From Actinokineospora pegani (GTDB lineage Bacteria; Actinomycetota; Actinomycetes; Mycobacteriales; Pseudonocardiaceae), in NCBI RefSeq assembly GCF_009745975.1, contig NZ_WHOL01000117.1, positions 62,001 through 126,000 on the forward strand: a stretch of 64,000 nucleotides of DNA. The letters run 5' to 3'. Position 1 is the first letter of the stretch. Each line of letters opens with the position of its first letter. The position numbers and the translations under genes were made by a program. The notes beneath the pieces are model-generated. The model was not told the DNA's origin. It saw only the letters and a list, made by a program, of their open reading frames with translations, and ran no database searches. Positions 57,612-64,000 of this stretch are shown piece after piece.

Positions 57612-57641
57612 AAGATACCCCGGCCTCGAACGGCGGGTCAA
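57612..57641 (-). promoter_or_regulatory. Predicted vegetative promoter of the str operon
   Basis: On the minus strand TTGACC (57641-57636) and TATCTT (57617-57612) are 18 bases apart. The -35 lies within GTTTTGACC, identical to the rplM promoter at 15851-15879. The ~280-base leader to rpsL (57331-57611) contains no gene that I can support. Confidence 0.7.
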
Positions 57642-57720
57642 AACGGGGTCCCCTTACACCGGCGCGACCACGCGCCGCGCGCACCGCCCGGGTCGTCTCA
57701 CTGTGTGGTGCAACACAAAA

Positions 57721-57744
57721 CCCCGCCGGGTATTCCCGACGGGG
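57721..57744 (-). terminator. Terminator of the small gene next to the DUF5753 regulator
   Basis: CCCCGCCGGG (57721-57730) and CCCGACGGGG (57735-57744) form a ten-pair stem with one mismatch around TATT. TTTTGTG follows on the minus strand. It lies 20 bases past the stop at 57765 and shields the rpsL promoter region. Confidence 0.8.
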
Positions 57745-57764
57745 CCCGCGGCGTGGGTGGGCGC

Positions 57765-57936
57765 TCAGAAGCGCACCCGCCCCTCCAGCGCCACCCTGGC
57801 CACCTCGACGAAGTGCTCCAGACCGGCCCGAGTGCAGACGAGCTCGACCTCCTCGAACCCGTGGCCCAACTGGAGGGAGATGTGCTCGTCGGGGTACTGC
57901 TCGAAGGCGATCGGGGTGTCTCGCTCCTCTACTCAT
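57765..57936 (-). pseudogene. Small conserved-looking gene with a broken start
   Basis: A ~50-residue frame ending at 57765 has clear protein character: FEQYPDEHISLQLGHGFEE then VELVCTRAGLEHFVEVA. It has no ATG, GTG or TTG before this sequence; the frame is closed by a stop at 57935-57933. An ATG at 57936 is in the neighbouring frame, and a +1 change in the AGTAGAG stretch would join it to the protein. GAGGAG lies 12 bases before an in-frame ATC, so rare ATC initiation is the alternative. A good terminator follows. It is divergent from the DUF5753 regulator across possible operators. Confidence 0.5.
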
Positions 57937-57958
57937 ACGGCTTTCGTGGAGAGTAGCG

Positions 57959-57999
57959 CTATAGGCATAGCCGGAGAGATAGCACTATCGAGTGATATC
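57959..57999. promoter_or_regulatory. Candidate operator between the small gene and the DUF5753 regulator
   Basis: Three short palindromes are packed into an AT-richer gap: CTAT-AGGC-ATAG (57959-57970), GATAG-CA-CTATC (57978-57989) and GATATC (57994-57999). They share a CTAT/ATAG half-site and lie just upstream of the regulator gene, so autoregulation is plausible. Confidence 0.45.
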
Positions 58000-58031
58000 G
58001 TAAGCACGATGGGTGTTGGGATACTGGCCCG

Positions 58032-58907
58032 GTGGAACGAGTCGATCCCTCGGCACTGCGCTGGCTCATCGGTGTCGAGCTGGCGCACTACCGCAAGCAG
58101 GCGGACAAGTCACAGGCCGAGACGGCAAGGGCGCTGGGCGTGAGCCCGGGGATGATCGCCCACTTCGAGGTGGGCAGGTACTTCCCGTCCCCGGACCAGA
58201 TCGCCAAGATGCTGGGCTTCTACGACGCGCCCGCGCACGACGTGGAACGCCTGTCGTGGCTCGCGGGCCGCGCCGACGAGCGGAGCTGGCTGGCGCGGTG
58301 GAGCGACGTCCTGCCGGACTGGCTGCGCACCTTCATCGGCCTGGAGGCACTGGCGTCGCACATCGTCACGTACTCGCCGATGGTGCTCTACGCCTTGGTC
58401 CAGACCCGCGAGTACTCGGCGGGCGTCACCGCGGCGAGCGCGCGAGTCCGCGCCGACCAGGAGGACCGGATGGTCAACCTGCGGATGGAACGGCAGAAAC
58501 TCGTGCTCAGGGACGAGAACCCGACGCGGCTCACCCTGCTGCTCGAGGAGTCGGTGCTGGACCGGCCGATCGGCGGGGCCAATTCCCGCGAGGTCATGCG
58601 CGGCCAGCTCAAGCACCTGCTCGAACTGGGCAAGCGCGACAACATCGAAATCCTGTTGCTGCCCAGTGCGATCGGCCGCCACGACGGCCTCGAAGGCAAG
58701 TTCACGCTGCTGCACTTCCAGGACGCAGAAGGCCAACAGCAGGCGCAGTCGGTCGTCTACGTAGAGATCCCGGACGACAGCATCTACATCCAGGATCAGC
58801 GCCAAGTAGCCCAGTACACTCGCAACGCGAACCAGCTACGCGGTGTCGCGCTCTCCGAACAGAAGTCCGCCGCCGCGATCACGAAGCGGCTGGCCGCCTT
58901 GGACTGA
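58032..58907 (+). CDS. XRE-family regulator with DUF5753 domain
   Basis: The 291-residue protein has an N-terminal helix-turn-helix (about 10-65; KSQAETARALGVSPGMIAHFE) and a C-terminal DUF5753 domain (about 85-280) with WLRTFIGLEALASHIVTYSP and LLEESVLDRPIGG. This architecture is abundant in actinomycetes and is nearly always followed by a DUF397 gene, as here at 58923. The pair is often viewed as a toxin-antitoxin-like or developmental regulator module; that is family knowledge, not shown here. The GTG at 58032 has no evident ribosome site. Palindromes upstream suggest autoregulation. Confidence 0.92.
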   Translation: MERVDPSALRWLIGVELAHYRKQADKSQAETARALGVSPGMIAHFEVGRYFPSPDQIAKMLGFYDAPAHDVERLSWLAGRADERSWLARWSDVLPDWLRTFIGLEALASHIVTYSPMVLYALVQTREYSAGVTAASARVRADQEDRMVNLRMERQKLVLRDENPTRLTLLLEESVLDRPIGGANSREVMRGQLKHLLELGKRDNIEILLLPSAIGRHDGLEGKFTLLHFQDAEGQQQAQSVVYVEIPDDSIYIQDQRQVAQYTRNANQLRGVALSEQKSAAAITKRLAALD

Positions 58908-58922
58908 GTCTGGAGACCCCGA

Positions 58923-59096
58923 ATGAGCACCGCCACCCACACCTGGCGCAAGTCGACCCACAGCAGCAACGGCTCCGACTGCGTTGAGGTCCGCTCTGAC
59001 CTCGCAGGCATCCGCGACTCCAAGAACCCCGGCCCAGCCCTGCACACCCCCACCACAGCCCTGGTCGCCGCCATCAAGGCCGGTCGCCTGGGCTGA
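58923..59096 (+). CDS. DUF397 domain protein
   Basis: This 57-residue protein (ATG 58923) has the DUF397 pattern: WRKSTHSSNGSDCVEVRSD near the start, IRDSKNPGPAL in the middle and a hydrophobic C-terminal segment ALVAAIKAGRLG. It begins 15 bases after the regulator stop and is followed by a strong hairpin at 59111. The family is actinomycete-specific; its usual partner is the adjacent DUF5753 regulator. Confidence 0.92.
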   Translation: MSTATHTWRKSTHSSNGSDCVEVRSDLAGIRDSKNPGPALHTPTTALVAAIKAGRLG

Positions 59097-59110
59097 GCCC
59101 CGCGCACTGA

Positions 59111-59149
59111 CGAGCGACCCCCACCGGGGGTTCCGGCGGGGGTCGCTCG
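59111..59149 (+). terminator. Terminator after the DUF397 gene
   Basis: CGAGCGACCCCC (59111-59122) pairs with GGGGGTCGCTCG (59138-59149); an inner CCGG pair extends the stem. Nearly the same hairpin recurs at 60179-60216. Confidence 0.8.
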
Positions 59150-59245
59150 CCCACCTGGGGCTAGTTGTTTCAACCCCCGGTACGAGGCACGCGCGATCCG
59201 CTAGCGTCGCTCCCGTTGATTTGGGGTCAACCGGGGGAGCACCAC

Positions 59246-59635
59246 ATGCCATTCGATCAACCACAGGACGTAGGCGCGATTGGCGCTTCAATGGCCCAGT
59301 TCGTGAACGCCGCCTCAGCAGGCCAGTTCGCCGTCAACGAACAAGGCGGCCAAGCCCTGATCGCTGCCATCGACCAACTCCAAGACTGGCTCGTCGACAA
59401 CCTGTACAAGCTCCGAGACCTTGAGCAGGAACCGCCGTTGGGCTCGAGCCACGCCGCAGAGGTCATGAAACCCTTCATGGTGAATGTGGCCACCGATCAT
59501 CAAGGATTCTTGACCCAACTCAGGGCGTTGAACGAGAATCTCGCCAAGGCGCGTAAGGCCATAGAAATCGCCATGAGCAACTACCAGCAGACCGATAGCG
59601 ATATCACGGCCGCATTGACCCGAGAGGAACCCTGA
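59246..59635 (+). CDS. Helical 129-residue protein, T7SS substrate candidate
   Basis: The protein has no family I can name. It is mainly helical, with NAASAGQFAVNEQGGQALI in the N-terminal third and a C-terminal helix ending SNYQQTDSDITAALTREEP, in which YQQTD fits the YxxxD export signal. No WXG tripeptide is present. The ATG at 59246 follows GGGGGAG. Its stop overlaps the ATG of a DUF3558 lipoprotein (TGATG), so the two are coupled. A secreted protein paired with a surface lipoprotein is a reasonable inference. Confidence 0.7.
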   Translation: MPFDQPQDVGAIGASMAQFVNAASAGQFAVNEQGGQALIAAIDQLQDWLVDNLYKLRDLEQEPPLGSSHAAEVMKPFMVNVATDHQGFLTQLRALNENLAKARKAIEIAMSNYQQTDSDITAALTREEP

Positions 59636-60174
59636 TGAGGCGCACACTTCTGACGACCACAGCAGCAGCCCTCATCCTCACCGCCTGCACATCCACCACC
59701 CCAGGCACACCCACCCCCGACCGTGCCACCACACCCACCAGCACCGCCCAAACAACAGAACCGTCGCAATCCTCCGACACCCTCGCCGATCTCGACCCCT
59801 GCACCCTGCTCACCACCGAAGCCAGAACAGAACTCAAAGGCGAAACCACCCCACTGGAAGACGAACTACCATCCAGTAGGTCATGCCGGTGGAACACAGA
59901 CGACGTCCTCGACGGCGCCAAGTTCGGTTTCGGCATTACTATCTTCCCCAAACTCGGCGTCGACAAAGTGAACTCATACGGCCCCAAAACCGAGATCACC
60001 ATCAACGGCCGAAGAGCCGTCAAAGCCACCGGCGCGGCTGGCACCGTCTACTCCATCTGCTTCGAGATAACCCCCACCTCCCGCGTCGACGTCTCCTACG
60101 CAGGCGGTGATGGCGACCCGAAGTGGGCAAGAGTCCAGCGGCTCGCCGAACTCGTCGAGCCAGAACTGCCATGA
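59635..60174 (+). CDS. DUF3558 lipoprotein
   Basis: The 179-residue protein has a lipoprotein signal peptide with lipobox LTAC at Cys18, a Thr/Pro/Ser-rich linker (about 19-50) and a DUF3558 domain beginning near LDPCTLLT with a paired Cys in SRSCRWN and a later YSICFEI. It should be anchored on the outer face of the membrane. DUF3558 lipoproteins are numerous in Pseudonocardiales and of unknown role. Local GC is lower than in the ribosomal operons, in keeping with accessory DNA. Confidence 0.85.
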   Translation: MRRTLLTTTAAALILTACTSTTPGTPTPDRATTPTSTAQTTEPSQSSDTLADLDPCTLLTTEARTELKGETTPLEDELPSSRSCRWNTDDVLDGAKFGFGITIFPKLGVDKVNSYGPKTEITINGRRAVKATGAAGTVYSICFEITPTSRVDVSYAGGDGDPKWARVQRLAELVEPELP

Positions 60175-60178
60175 CAGC

Positions 60179-60216
60179 GAGCGACCCCCACCGGAATGGT
60201 CCGGCGGGGGTCGCTC
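60179..60216. terminator. Bidirectional terminator between convergent genes
   Basis: GAGCGACCCCC (60179-60189) pairs with GGGGGTCGCTC (60206-60216), with an inner CCGG/CCGG pair. It lies five bases past the lipoprotein stop and ten from the stop of the convergent peptidase, and is a near copy of 59111-59149. Confidence 0.8.
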
Positions 60217-60226
60217 ACTTCGAGGG

Positions 60227-60979
60227 TCAGATGCCGCAGCTCGGAGCGCTCCACAGCCGCCCCGAGCGGGCGGCGACGTGGACGTGGTCGTTGTGGCCGG
60301 GGTAGCCCGGGCCGAGGATCTCGGAGAAGCCGTGGTTGCGGGCCTGGCGGGACAGGGCGCAGAAGCCGTGCACGCCCGCGCCGAGGTCTGCGGCGTCGCC
60401 GTAGAGGTGGCGGCTGGCGGGGGCGCCGCCGACGGCGTTGTTGCAGGAGACGCTGCGGAAGCCGCCGTTGACCTGGATGGGGCGGTCGCCGAGGGCGTGG
60501 CGCATGGCCTGGAGCTTCCACATGGTGACCAGGGCGTTGGCCTTGGCCTGGGCGGCTGAGACGTTGCCGCCGGACCAGGTGCTGTTGCAGCGGTTGAGCT
60601 CGCTGTAGGCGAAGTTCACCGGGGTGCAGTCCGAGTCCTCCAGGGAGGACAGCTTGGCGAAGGTCGCCGGGCCGGCGACGCCGTCCGCGCTGAGGCCGTA
60701 GGCCTGCTGGAAGCGGGTGACGGCGGCCTTGGTGCCCGGGCCGAACTGGCCGTCGATGGCGAGCACGCCGCCGTAGCCGGGGTAGCCGGACACGCGGATC
60801 TGGAGCTGGCGGACGTCCGTGCCGGACGCTCCCTGGGACAGGGTGCGGCTGAACGAGTAGCAGCTCGCGGTCGGGGCGAACGGCTGCGCGCTCGCGGGCG
60901 CGGAACCGATGACGAGGCCAGCCAGGATGACGGCGGCGAGCAGGGGGACGACAGCCAGGCGCTCGGCCAGTCGCTTCAC
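60227..60979 (-). CDS. Secreted peptidoglycan-binding D-Ala-D-Ala carboxypeptidase (M15-like)
   Basis: The 250-residue protein has a Sec signal peptide (1-~32), a peptidoglycan-binding domain (about 48-110; QGASGTDVRQLQ, DGQFGPGTKAAV) and a C-terminal zinc peptidase domain. The metal motif SRHLYGDAADL (~195) and the C-terminal HNDHVHVA match M15 carboxypeptidases of the Streptomyces albus G type. The GTG at 60979 follows GGAGG. It should trim peptide stems in the wall. Six cysteines suggest disulfides in the exported protein. Confidence 0.92.
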   Translation of the reverse strand: MKRLAERLAVVPLLAAVILAGLVIGSAPASAQPFAPTASCYSFSRTLSQGASGTDVRQLQIRVSGYPGYGGVLAIDGQFGPGTKAAVTRFQQAYGLSADGVAGPATFAKLSSLEDSDCTPVNFAYSELNRCNSTWSGGNVSAAQAKANALVTMWKLQAMRHALGDRPIQVNGGFRSVSCNNAVGGAPASRHLYGDAADLGAGVHGFCALSRQARNHGFSEILGPGYPGHNDHVHVAARSGRLWSAPSCGI

Positions 60980-61236
60980 GGGGCACCTCCGGGTTCGGTG
61001 AGTGACACGCCCGAGCCTGACCCGCCCGCGCGACAGCGGTCAACGAATCACGATGCAGATAGGGGTTCTGCCATCCGTTGACCCCTCAACACCCCGTATG
61101 CGGTCGACTACTGATTCGACTTCTATTCCATCGCGCCCAGCCCGTGCTTTCCAAGATCGCTCAACAAGGGCGTGATTGAGCTTCATCGCAGGTCAGAGAT
61201 GTCTCGATATCAAAGGCTGCGCGTGAATCAGATCAC

Positions 61237-61678
61237 ATGAACTTGGGATGGATTGCTCGGTTCTTGTCGTGTTTCGGGCTGCTCGCTCGGCCCCCTCAGC
61301 TCGCAGCGGGCGCGGCCCAACCGGGGCTGGCGCAAGCTGGGCTGGCTGGTGCTGAGCGCCCTCTCCATCGGCGGCACCGGGATCTGGGTCATGTACTTCG
61401 TCGCCATGCTCGGTTTCGCCGTCGACGACACCGAGATCCGCTACGACCTGCCGCGCACCCTGGTCAGCCTGGCCCTGTCGACGGCATCGTGCTCGTCGGC
61501 CTGTTCGCCGTCGTCGCTGGGCGGCATGAGCTCGTACTCCTTCTTCGCCCCGCTGGCTATGATCATCGGTCTGATCACCGCGGCGTCCCTGCTGACGGTG
61601 GCCATCTCGGCCAGCGAGCAGGAGATCGAGGAGGAGCTGTGGGTCGAATCCCAGTTGACCGACCTCGCCTCGCGCTGA
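61237..61678 (+). pseudogene. Decayed MHYT-domain membrane sensor gene
   Basis: Pieces of an MHYT-type membrane protein appear in alternating frames: GWIARFLSCFGLLAR (near 61250), then in another frame WLVLSALSIGGTGIWVMYFVAMLGF (61350-61420) and IRYDLPRTLVSLALS, then back in the first frame GIVLVGLFAVVAG (61488-61530), then FFAPLAMIIGLITAA. Reassembly needs about three frameshifts, and most of the seven-helix domain is missing. In the diagnostic motif His is replaced by Tyr (VMYF instead of VMHF). The remnant ends at 61678, overlapping a lipoprotein gene that starts inside it. Confidence 0.75.
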
Positions 61679-62016
61679 CCCTCGTCCTCGCCGCGCTGCT
61701 CACCGCCTGCGGCACGAGCGCGCACAGCGGCCCGCACCCGGAGGACGACCTCCTGAACGCCCTGTCCGACGCCATCGAGGCCCAGGACGAGCAGGCCGCC
61801 CTGGCCCAGCTCTGCCCCGGCGTCACCGACACCGACGACCTGCGGAGCGTGCTGTCCCGCCGGTACGTCGTCGGCGACTTCGAGGTCAGCGAGGACAACG
61901 CGATCCTGCCCATCTCCCCCGAGTACGACACCCGCGGCGGCGCGATCGACCTGGTGGTCGTCGTCGAACACCGCGACGGCGCCCACTGCGCCTCCTCGGT
62001 GGCCCTCCCCCGCTGA
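61639..62016 (+). CDS. Small lipoprotein of unknown function
   Basis: The 125-residue protein starts with GTG at 61639, preceded by GAGGAGGAG. A basic N-terminus and hydrophobic stretch lead to a lipobox LLTAC at Cys24; the mature part is acidic at first (HPEDDLLNALSDAIEAQDEQ) and contains two further Cys (LCPG; AHCAS). The fold resembles small actinobacterial lipoproteins of the NTF2-like size class, but I cannot assign it. Its start lies within the 3' end of the MHYT remnant, so it may originally have been translationally coupled to that gene. Confidence 0.75.
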   Translation: MGRIPVDRPRLALTLVLAALLTACGTSAHSGPHPEDDLLNALSDAIEAQDEQAALAQLCPGVTDTDDLRSVLSRRYVVGDFEVSEDNAILPISPEYDTRGGAIDLVVVVEHRDGAHCASSVALPR

Positions 62017-62023
62017 CCCCGTG

Positions 62024-62605
62024 TCAGGAAAGGCTGACGCGTTCCACGCAGAAGACGTTGCTCTTGTCACCGCGGAGGTCGATCAGGACCTTGATGTCAC
62101 CGGACTTGTCGTAGGGGTCCGCTGTCTTGGCTTTCAGCGAGATGGTCGCGGACGCGCGGAAGCGCTCTTCGACGTGCGCGATGTTGAGGCCGGCGCGGGC
62201 GGGCTCCCACTCGGTGCCGTTGATACTCGTGACGACCCGCCGTGAGTTCTCGTCGGCGTCCGCGCAAAGCCCGGCCATGCTCCGCGAGGTGCCCCCGCCC
62301 TCCAGCCCATACATGAAGTCGCGGGCTGTCCGCTCCGCCTTTCTCGGGTCGTAGACCACCGGCGCGGGCGGAGGCGGCGGGGGCTCCGCTTTGAACAGCC
62401 CCTTCAAGTAGCCCGGCCACAGGAAACCCGTGAGCAGGAAGGCCACGACGCACATCGAGAACAGGATGAGGAACGCCGTCAACCCCGGGCTCGATCCCTG
62501 GCTCGGCGGCGGATACCCCGGCGGCCCGTACCCGGGCTGCGGTGGGTACCCGTGCTGCTGCTGCGGCGGGTGAGGCTGCTGCCCGCCCTGTCCTGGATAA
62601 ACCAC
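62024..62605 (-). CDS. Pro/Gln-rich single-pass membrane protein
   Basis: From the GTG at 62605, preceded by GGGGGGA, the protein is 193 residues. Residues 1-45 are Pro/Gly/Gln/Tyr-rich (YPGQGGQQPHPPQQQHGYPP), followed by a transmembrane helix (about 50-72) and an extracytoplasmic domain with Cys residues (AGLCADAD, VFCVERV) that looks like a DUF4878/NTF2-like fold of actinobacterial membrane proteins. A TTG at 62632 would add nine residues. It is convergent with the small lipoprotein gene, with seven bases between stops. Confidence 0.75.
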   Translation of the reverse strand: MVYPGQGGQQPHPPQQQHGYPPQPGYGPPGYPPPSQGSSPGLTAFLILFSMCVVAFLLTGFLWPGYLKGLFKAEPPPPPPAPVVYDPRKAERTARDFMYGLEGGGTSRSMAGLCADADENSRRVVTSINGTEWEPARAGLNIAHVEERFRASATISLKAKTADPYDKSGDIKVLIDLRGDKSNVFCVERVSLS

Positions 62606-62673
62606 TTCCCGGTCCCCCCGGTCGAGAATCAAGACCGCATCACCTTAGACCGAGCACGATGGACAGCGACGGG

Positions 62674-62709
62674 AAAGGCCCCCGACACCACTTGGCGTCG
62701 GGGGCCTTT
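62674..62709 (-). terminator. Intrinsic terminator of rpoC
   Basis: AAAGGCCCCCGAC (62674-62686) pairs perfectly with GTCGGGGGCCTTT (62697-62709) around a ten-base loop, 18 bases past the rpoC stop. The A/T ends of the stem supply the U-tract. Confidence 0.92.
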
Positions 62710-62727
62710 CTTGTCCTAACTAGAGCT

Positions 62728-64000
62728 TCAGCGGTAGTCGCGGCCGAAGTCGTAGTCGTCCAGGGGGACAGCCGCGCCGGTGCCGGTGCCGAAGACGTCG
62801 GGGGTGTAGTACCCGTCGTCGTAGCTGGGGATGGCGTAGGCGGCCACTCGGGCCTCCTCGGTGGGCTGGACCTGGATGTTGCGGTACTTGTTGATGCCGG
62901 TGCCCGCGGGGATCAGCTTTCCGATGATCACGTTCTCCTTGAGGCCGATGAGCTTGTCGGAGCGGCCGTTGATGGCGGCGTCCGTCAGCACTCGGGTCGT
63001 CTCCTGGAAGGAGGCGGCCGACAGCCAGGAGTCGGTGGCCAGGGAGGCCTTGGTGATGCCCATCAGGACCGGGCGGCCGGAGGCGGGCTCGCCGCCGGAG
63101 GCCACCACGCGGCGGTTCTCGGACTCGAACAGGGCGCGCTCGATGAGGGCGCCCGGCAGGAACTCCGCCGCGCCGCTGTCGAGGATCGTGACCCGGCGCA
63201 GCATCTGCCGGACGATGACCTCGATGTGCTTGTCGTGGATGGACACGCCCTGCGCGCGGTACACCTTCTGGACCTCGTCCACCAGGTGGAGCTGGGCCTC
63301 GCGCGGGCCCATCACGCGCAGCACCTCGTGCGGGTCCCGGGTGCCCTCGAGCAACTGCTGGCCGACCTTGACGTGGTCGCCGTCGGACAGCGGGCCGTCC
63401 GGGGTGGCGGCCAGGCGCTGGCGCTTGGACAGCTTCTCGAAGATGATCTCCTCGGACCCGTCGTCGGGGGTGAGGGTGATCTTCCAGAACCGGTCGCCGT
63501 CCTCGATCCGCACGCGGCCGTCGACGTCGGCGATGGGCGCCTTGCCCTTCGGGACGCGGGCCTCGAACAGCTCCTGGACACGCGGCAGACCACTGGTGAT
63601 GTCGTCGTTGACGACGCCACCCTGCTGGAACGTGCGCATGGTCAGCTGGGTGCCGGGCTCACCGATCGACTGGGCGGCGACGATGCCGACCGCCTCGCCG
63701 ATGTCCACGAGCTGGCCGGTCGCCATGGAGCGGCCGTAGCAGGTGGCGCAGACGCCGACCGCCGCCTCACAGGTCAGGACCGAGCGGACCTTGACCTGGG
63801 TGACGCCGGAGGACAGCAGCTTGTCGATGGCCGGGTCGCCCAGGTCGTCGGCGCGGTTGAGCAGCACGTTGCCGCTGGCGTCGCTGACGTCGTCGGACAC
63901 GCAGCGCGCGTAGATCGAGGTCTCCACGTGCTGGTCGCGCAGGACCGTGCCGTCGGGCATGGCCTCGCCCAGCGGCATCATGATGCCCCGGGTGGTGCCG
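62728..64000 (-). CDS. rpoC: RNA polymerase beta-prime subunit, C-terminal part
   Basis: The ~423 visible residues cover the bridge-helix-proximal and C-terminal parts of beta-prime. Zinc-binding cysteines appear in [23 protein letters not shown], followed by [21 protein letters not shown], the N-terminal arm of the trigger loop. There the invariant His (E. coli H936, MRTFH) is replaced by Gln: the sequence is MRTFQQGG. The rest is conserved ([56 protein letters not shown]). The gene runs off the right edge of the window; rpoB would be upstream. Confidence 0.97.
   Translation of the reverse strand, partial: GTTRGIMMPLGEAMPDGTVLRDQHVETSIYARCVSDDVSDASGNVLLNRADDLGDPAIDKLLSSGVTQVKVRSVLTCEAAVGVCATCYGRSMATGQLVDIGEAVGIVAAQSIGEPGTQLTMRTFQQGGVVNDDITSGLPRVQELFEARVPKGKAPIADVDGRVRIEDGDRFWKITLTPDDGSEEIIFEKLSKRQRLAATPDGPLSDGDHVKVGQQLLEGTRDPHEVLRVMGPREAQLHLVDEVQKVYRAQGVSIHDKHIEVIVRQMLRRVTILDSGAAEFLPGALIERALFESENRRVVASGGEPASGRPVLMGITKASLATDSWLSAASFQETTRVLTDAAINGRSDKLIGLKENVIIGKLIPAGTGINKYRNIQVQPTEEARVAAYAIPSYDDGYYTPDVFGTGTGAAVPLDDYDFGRDYR

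Noticed and set aside
58010-58143. ATG-started frame overlapping the start of the DUF5753 regulator
   Set aside because: Its translation is low-complexity and out of frame with the helix-turn-helix that starts at 58032.

Overview
The window is one contiguous stretch of a very GC-rich actinobacterial chromosome. Gene content points to the Pseudonocardiales: an ESX-4-type type VII secretion (T7SS) locus beside rplM-rpsI-glmM, DUF397/DUF5753 and DUF3558 genes, and many GTG starts. I cannot name a genus. Almost everything from 1 to 57.3 kb is on the minus strand. The main exceptions are an alpha/beta hydrolase (5.7 kb), eccD-mycP and eccE.

Layout. (1) 1-6.5 kb: tsaE (partial), a membrane-anchored hydrolase, alr, bifunctional NAD(P)HX repair and glmS; a divergent hydrolase shares the glmS promoter region. 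(2) 6.5-13.1 kb: two parallel three-gene cassettes, each with a small helical EspC/WXG-like protein, a ~745-aa Gly-rich WXG-like protein and a short coiled protein with an acidic tail. (3) 13.1-16 kb: a 58-aa membrane peptide, glmM, rpsI and rplM. (4) 16-34 kb: the ESX-4 core, with esxT, esxU, an Hsp70-like Rv3446c-type protein, eccC, a polytopic membrane protein, eccD, mycP, a third substrate pair, eccB, eccE and a protein of unknown function. The order matches M. tuberculosis Rv3441c-Rv3450c with added substrate cassettes and eccE. (5) 34-43 kb: a degenerate ATPase-fold protein, truA, and the alpha operon (rplQ, rpoA, rpsD, rpsK, rpsM, rpmJ, infA) with map, adk and secY. (6) 42.8-57.3 kb: the spc, S10 and str operons in ancestral order up to rpsL. 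(7) 57.3-62.7 kb: an accessory block between rpsL and rpoC, with a DUF5753/DUF397 pair, a putative T7SS substrate with a DUF3558 lipoprotein, a D,D-carboxypeptidase, a decayed MHYT gene and two small envelope proteins. (8) 62.7-64 kb: the 3' part of rpoC.

How they work together. The housekeeping genes make cell-wall precursors (GlmS, GlmM, Alr) and the transcription/translation machinery. The T7SS block encodes a complete channel (EccB, EccC, EccD, EccE) with its mycosin protease MycP, plus at least eight candidate substrates or chaperone-like partners. The most distinctive material is the repeated substrate cassettes, whose two giant members share a duplicated ~42-residue module and a Gly/Met-rich tail, and an intergenic 87-bp repeat that also occurs in frame inside the Hsp70-like gene. 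RpoC carries Gln in place of the trigger-loop histidine.

No tRNA, rRNA, CRISPR array or intact insertion sequence was recognised. Coordinates were derived by hand from the sequence; family assignments rest on recognised motifs and gene order, not on database searches.
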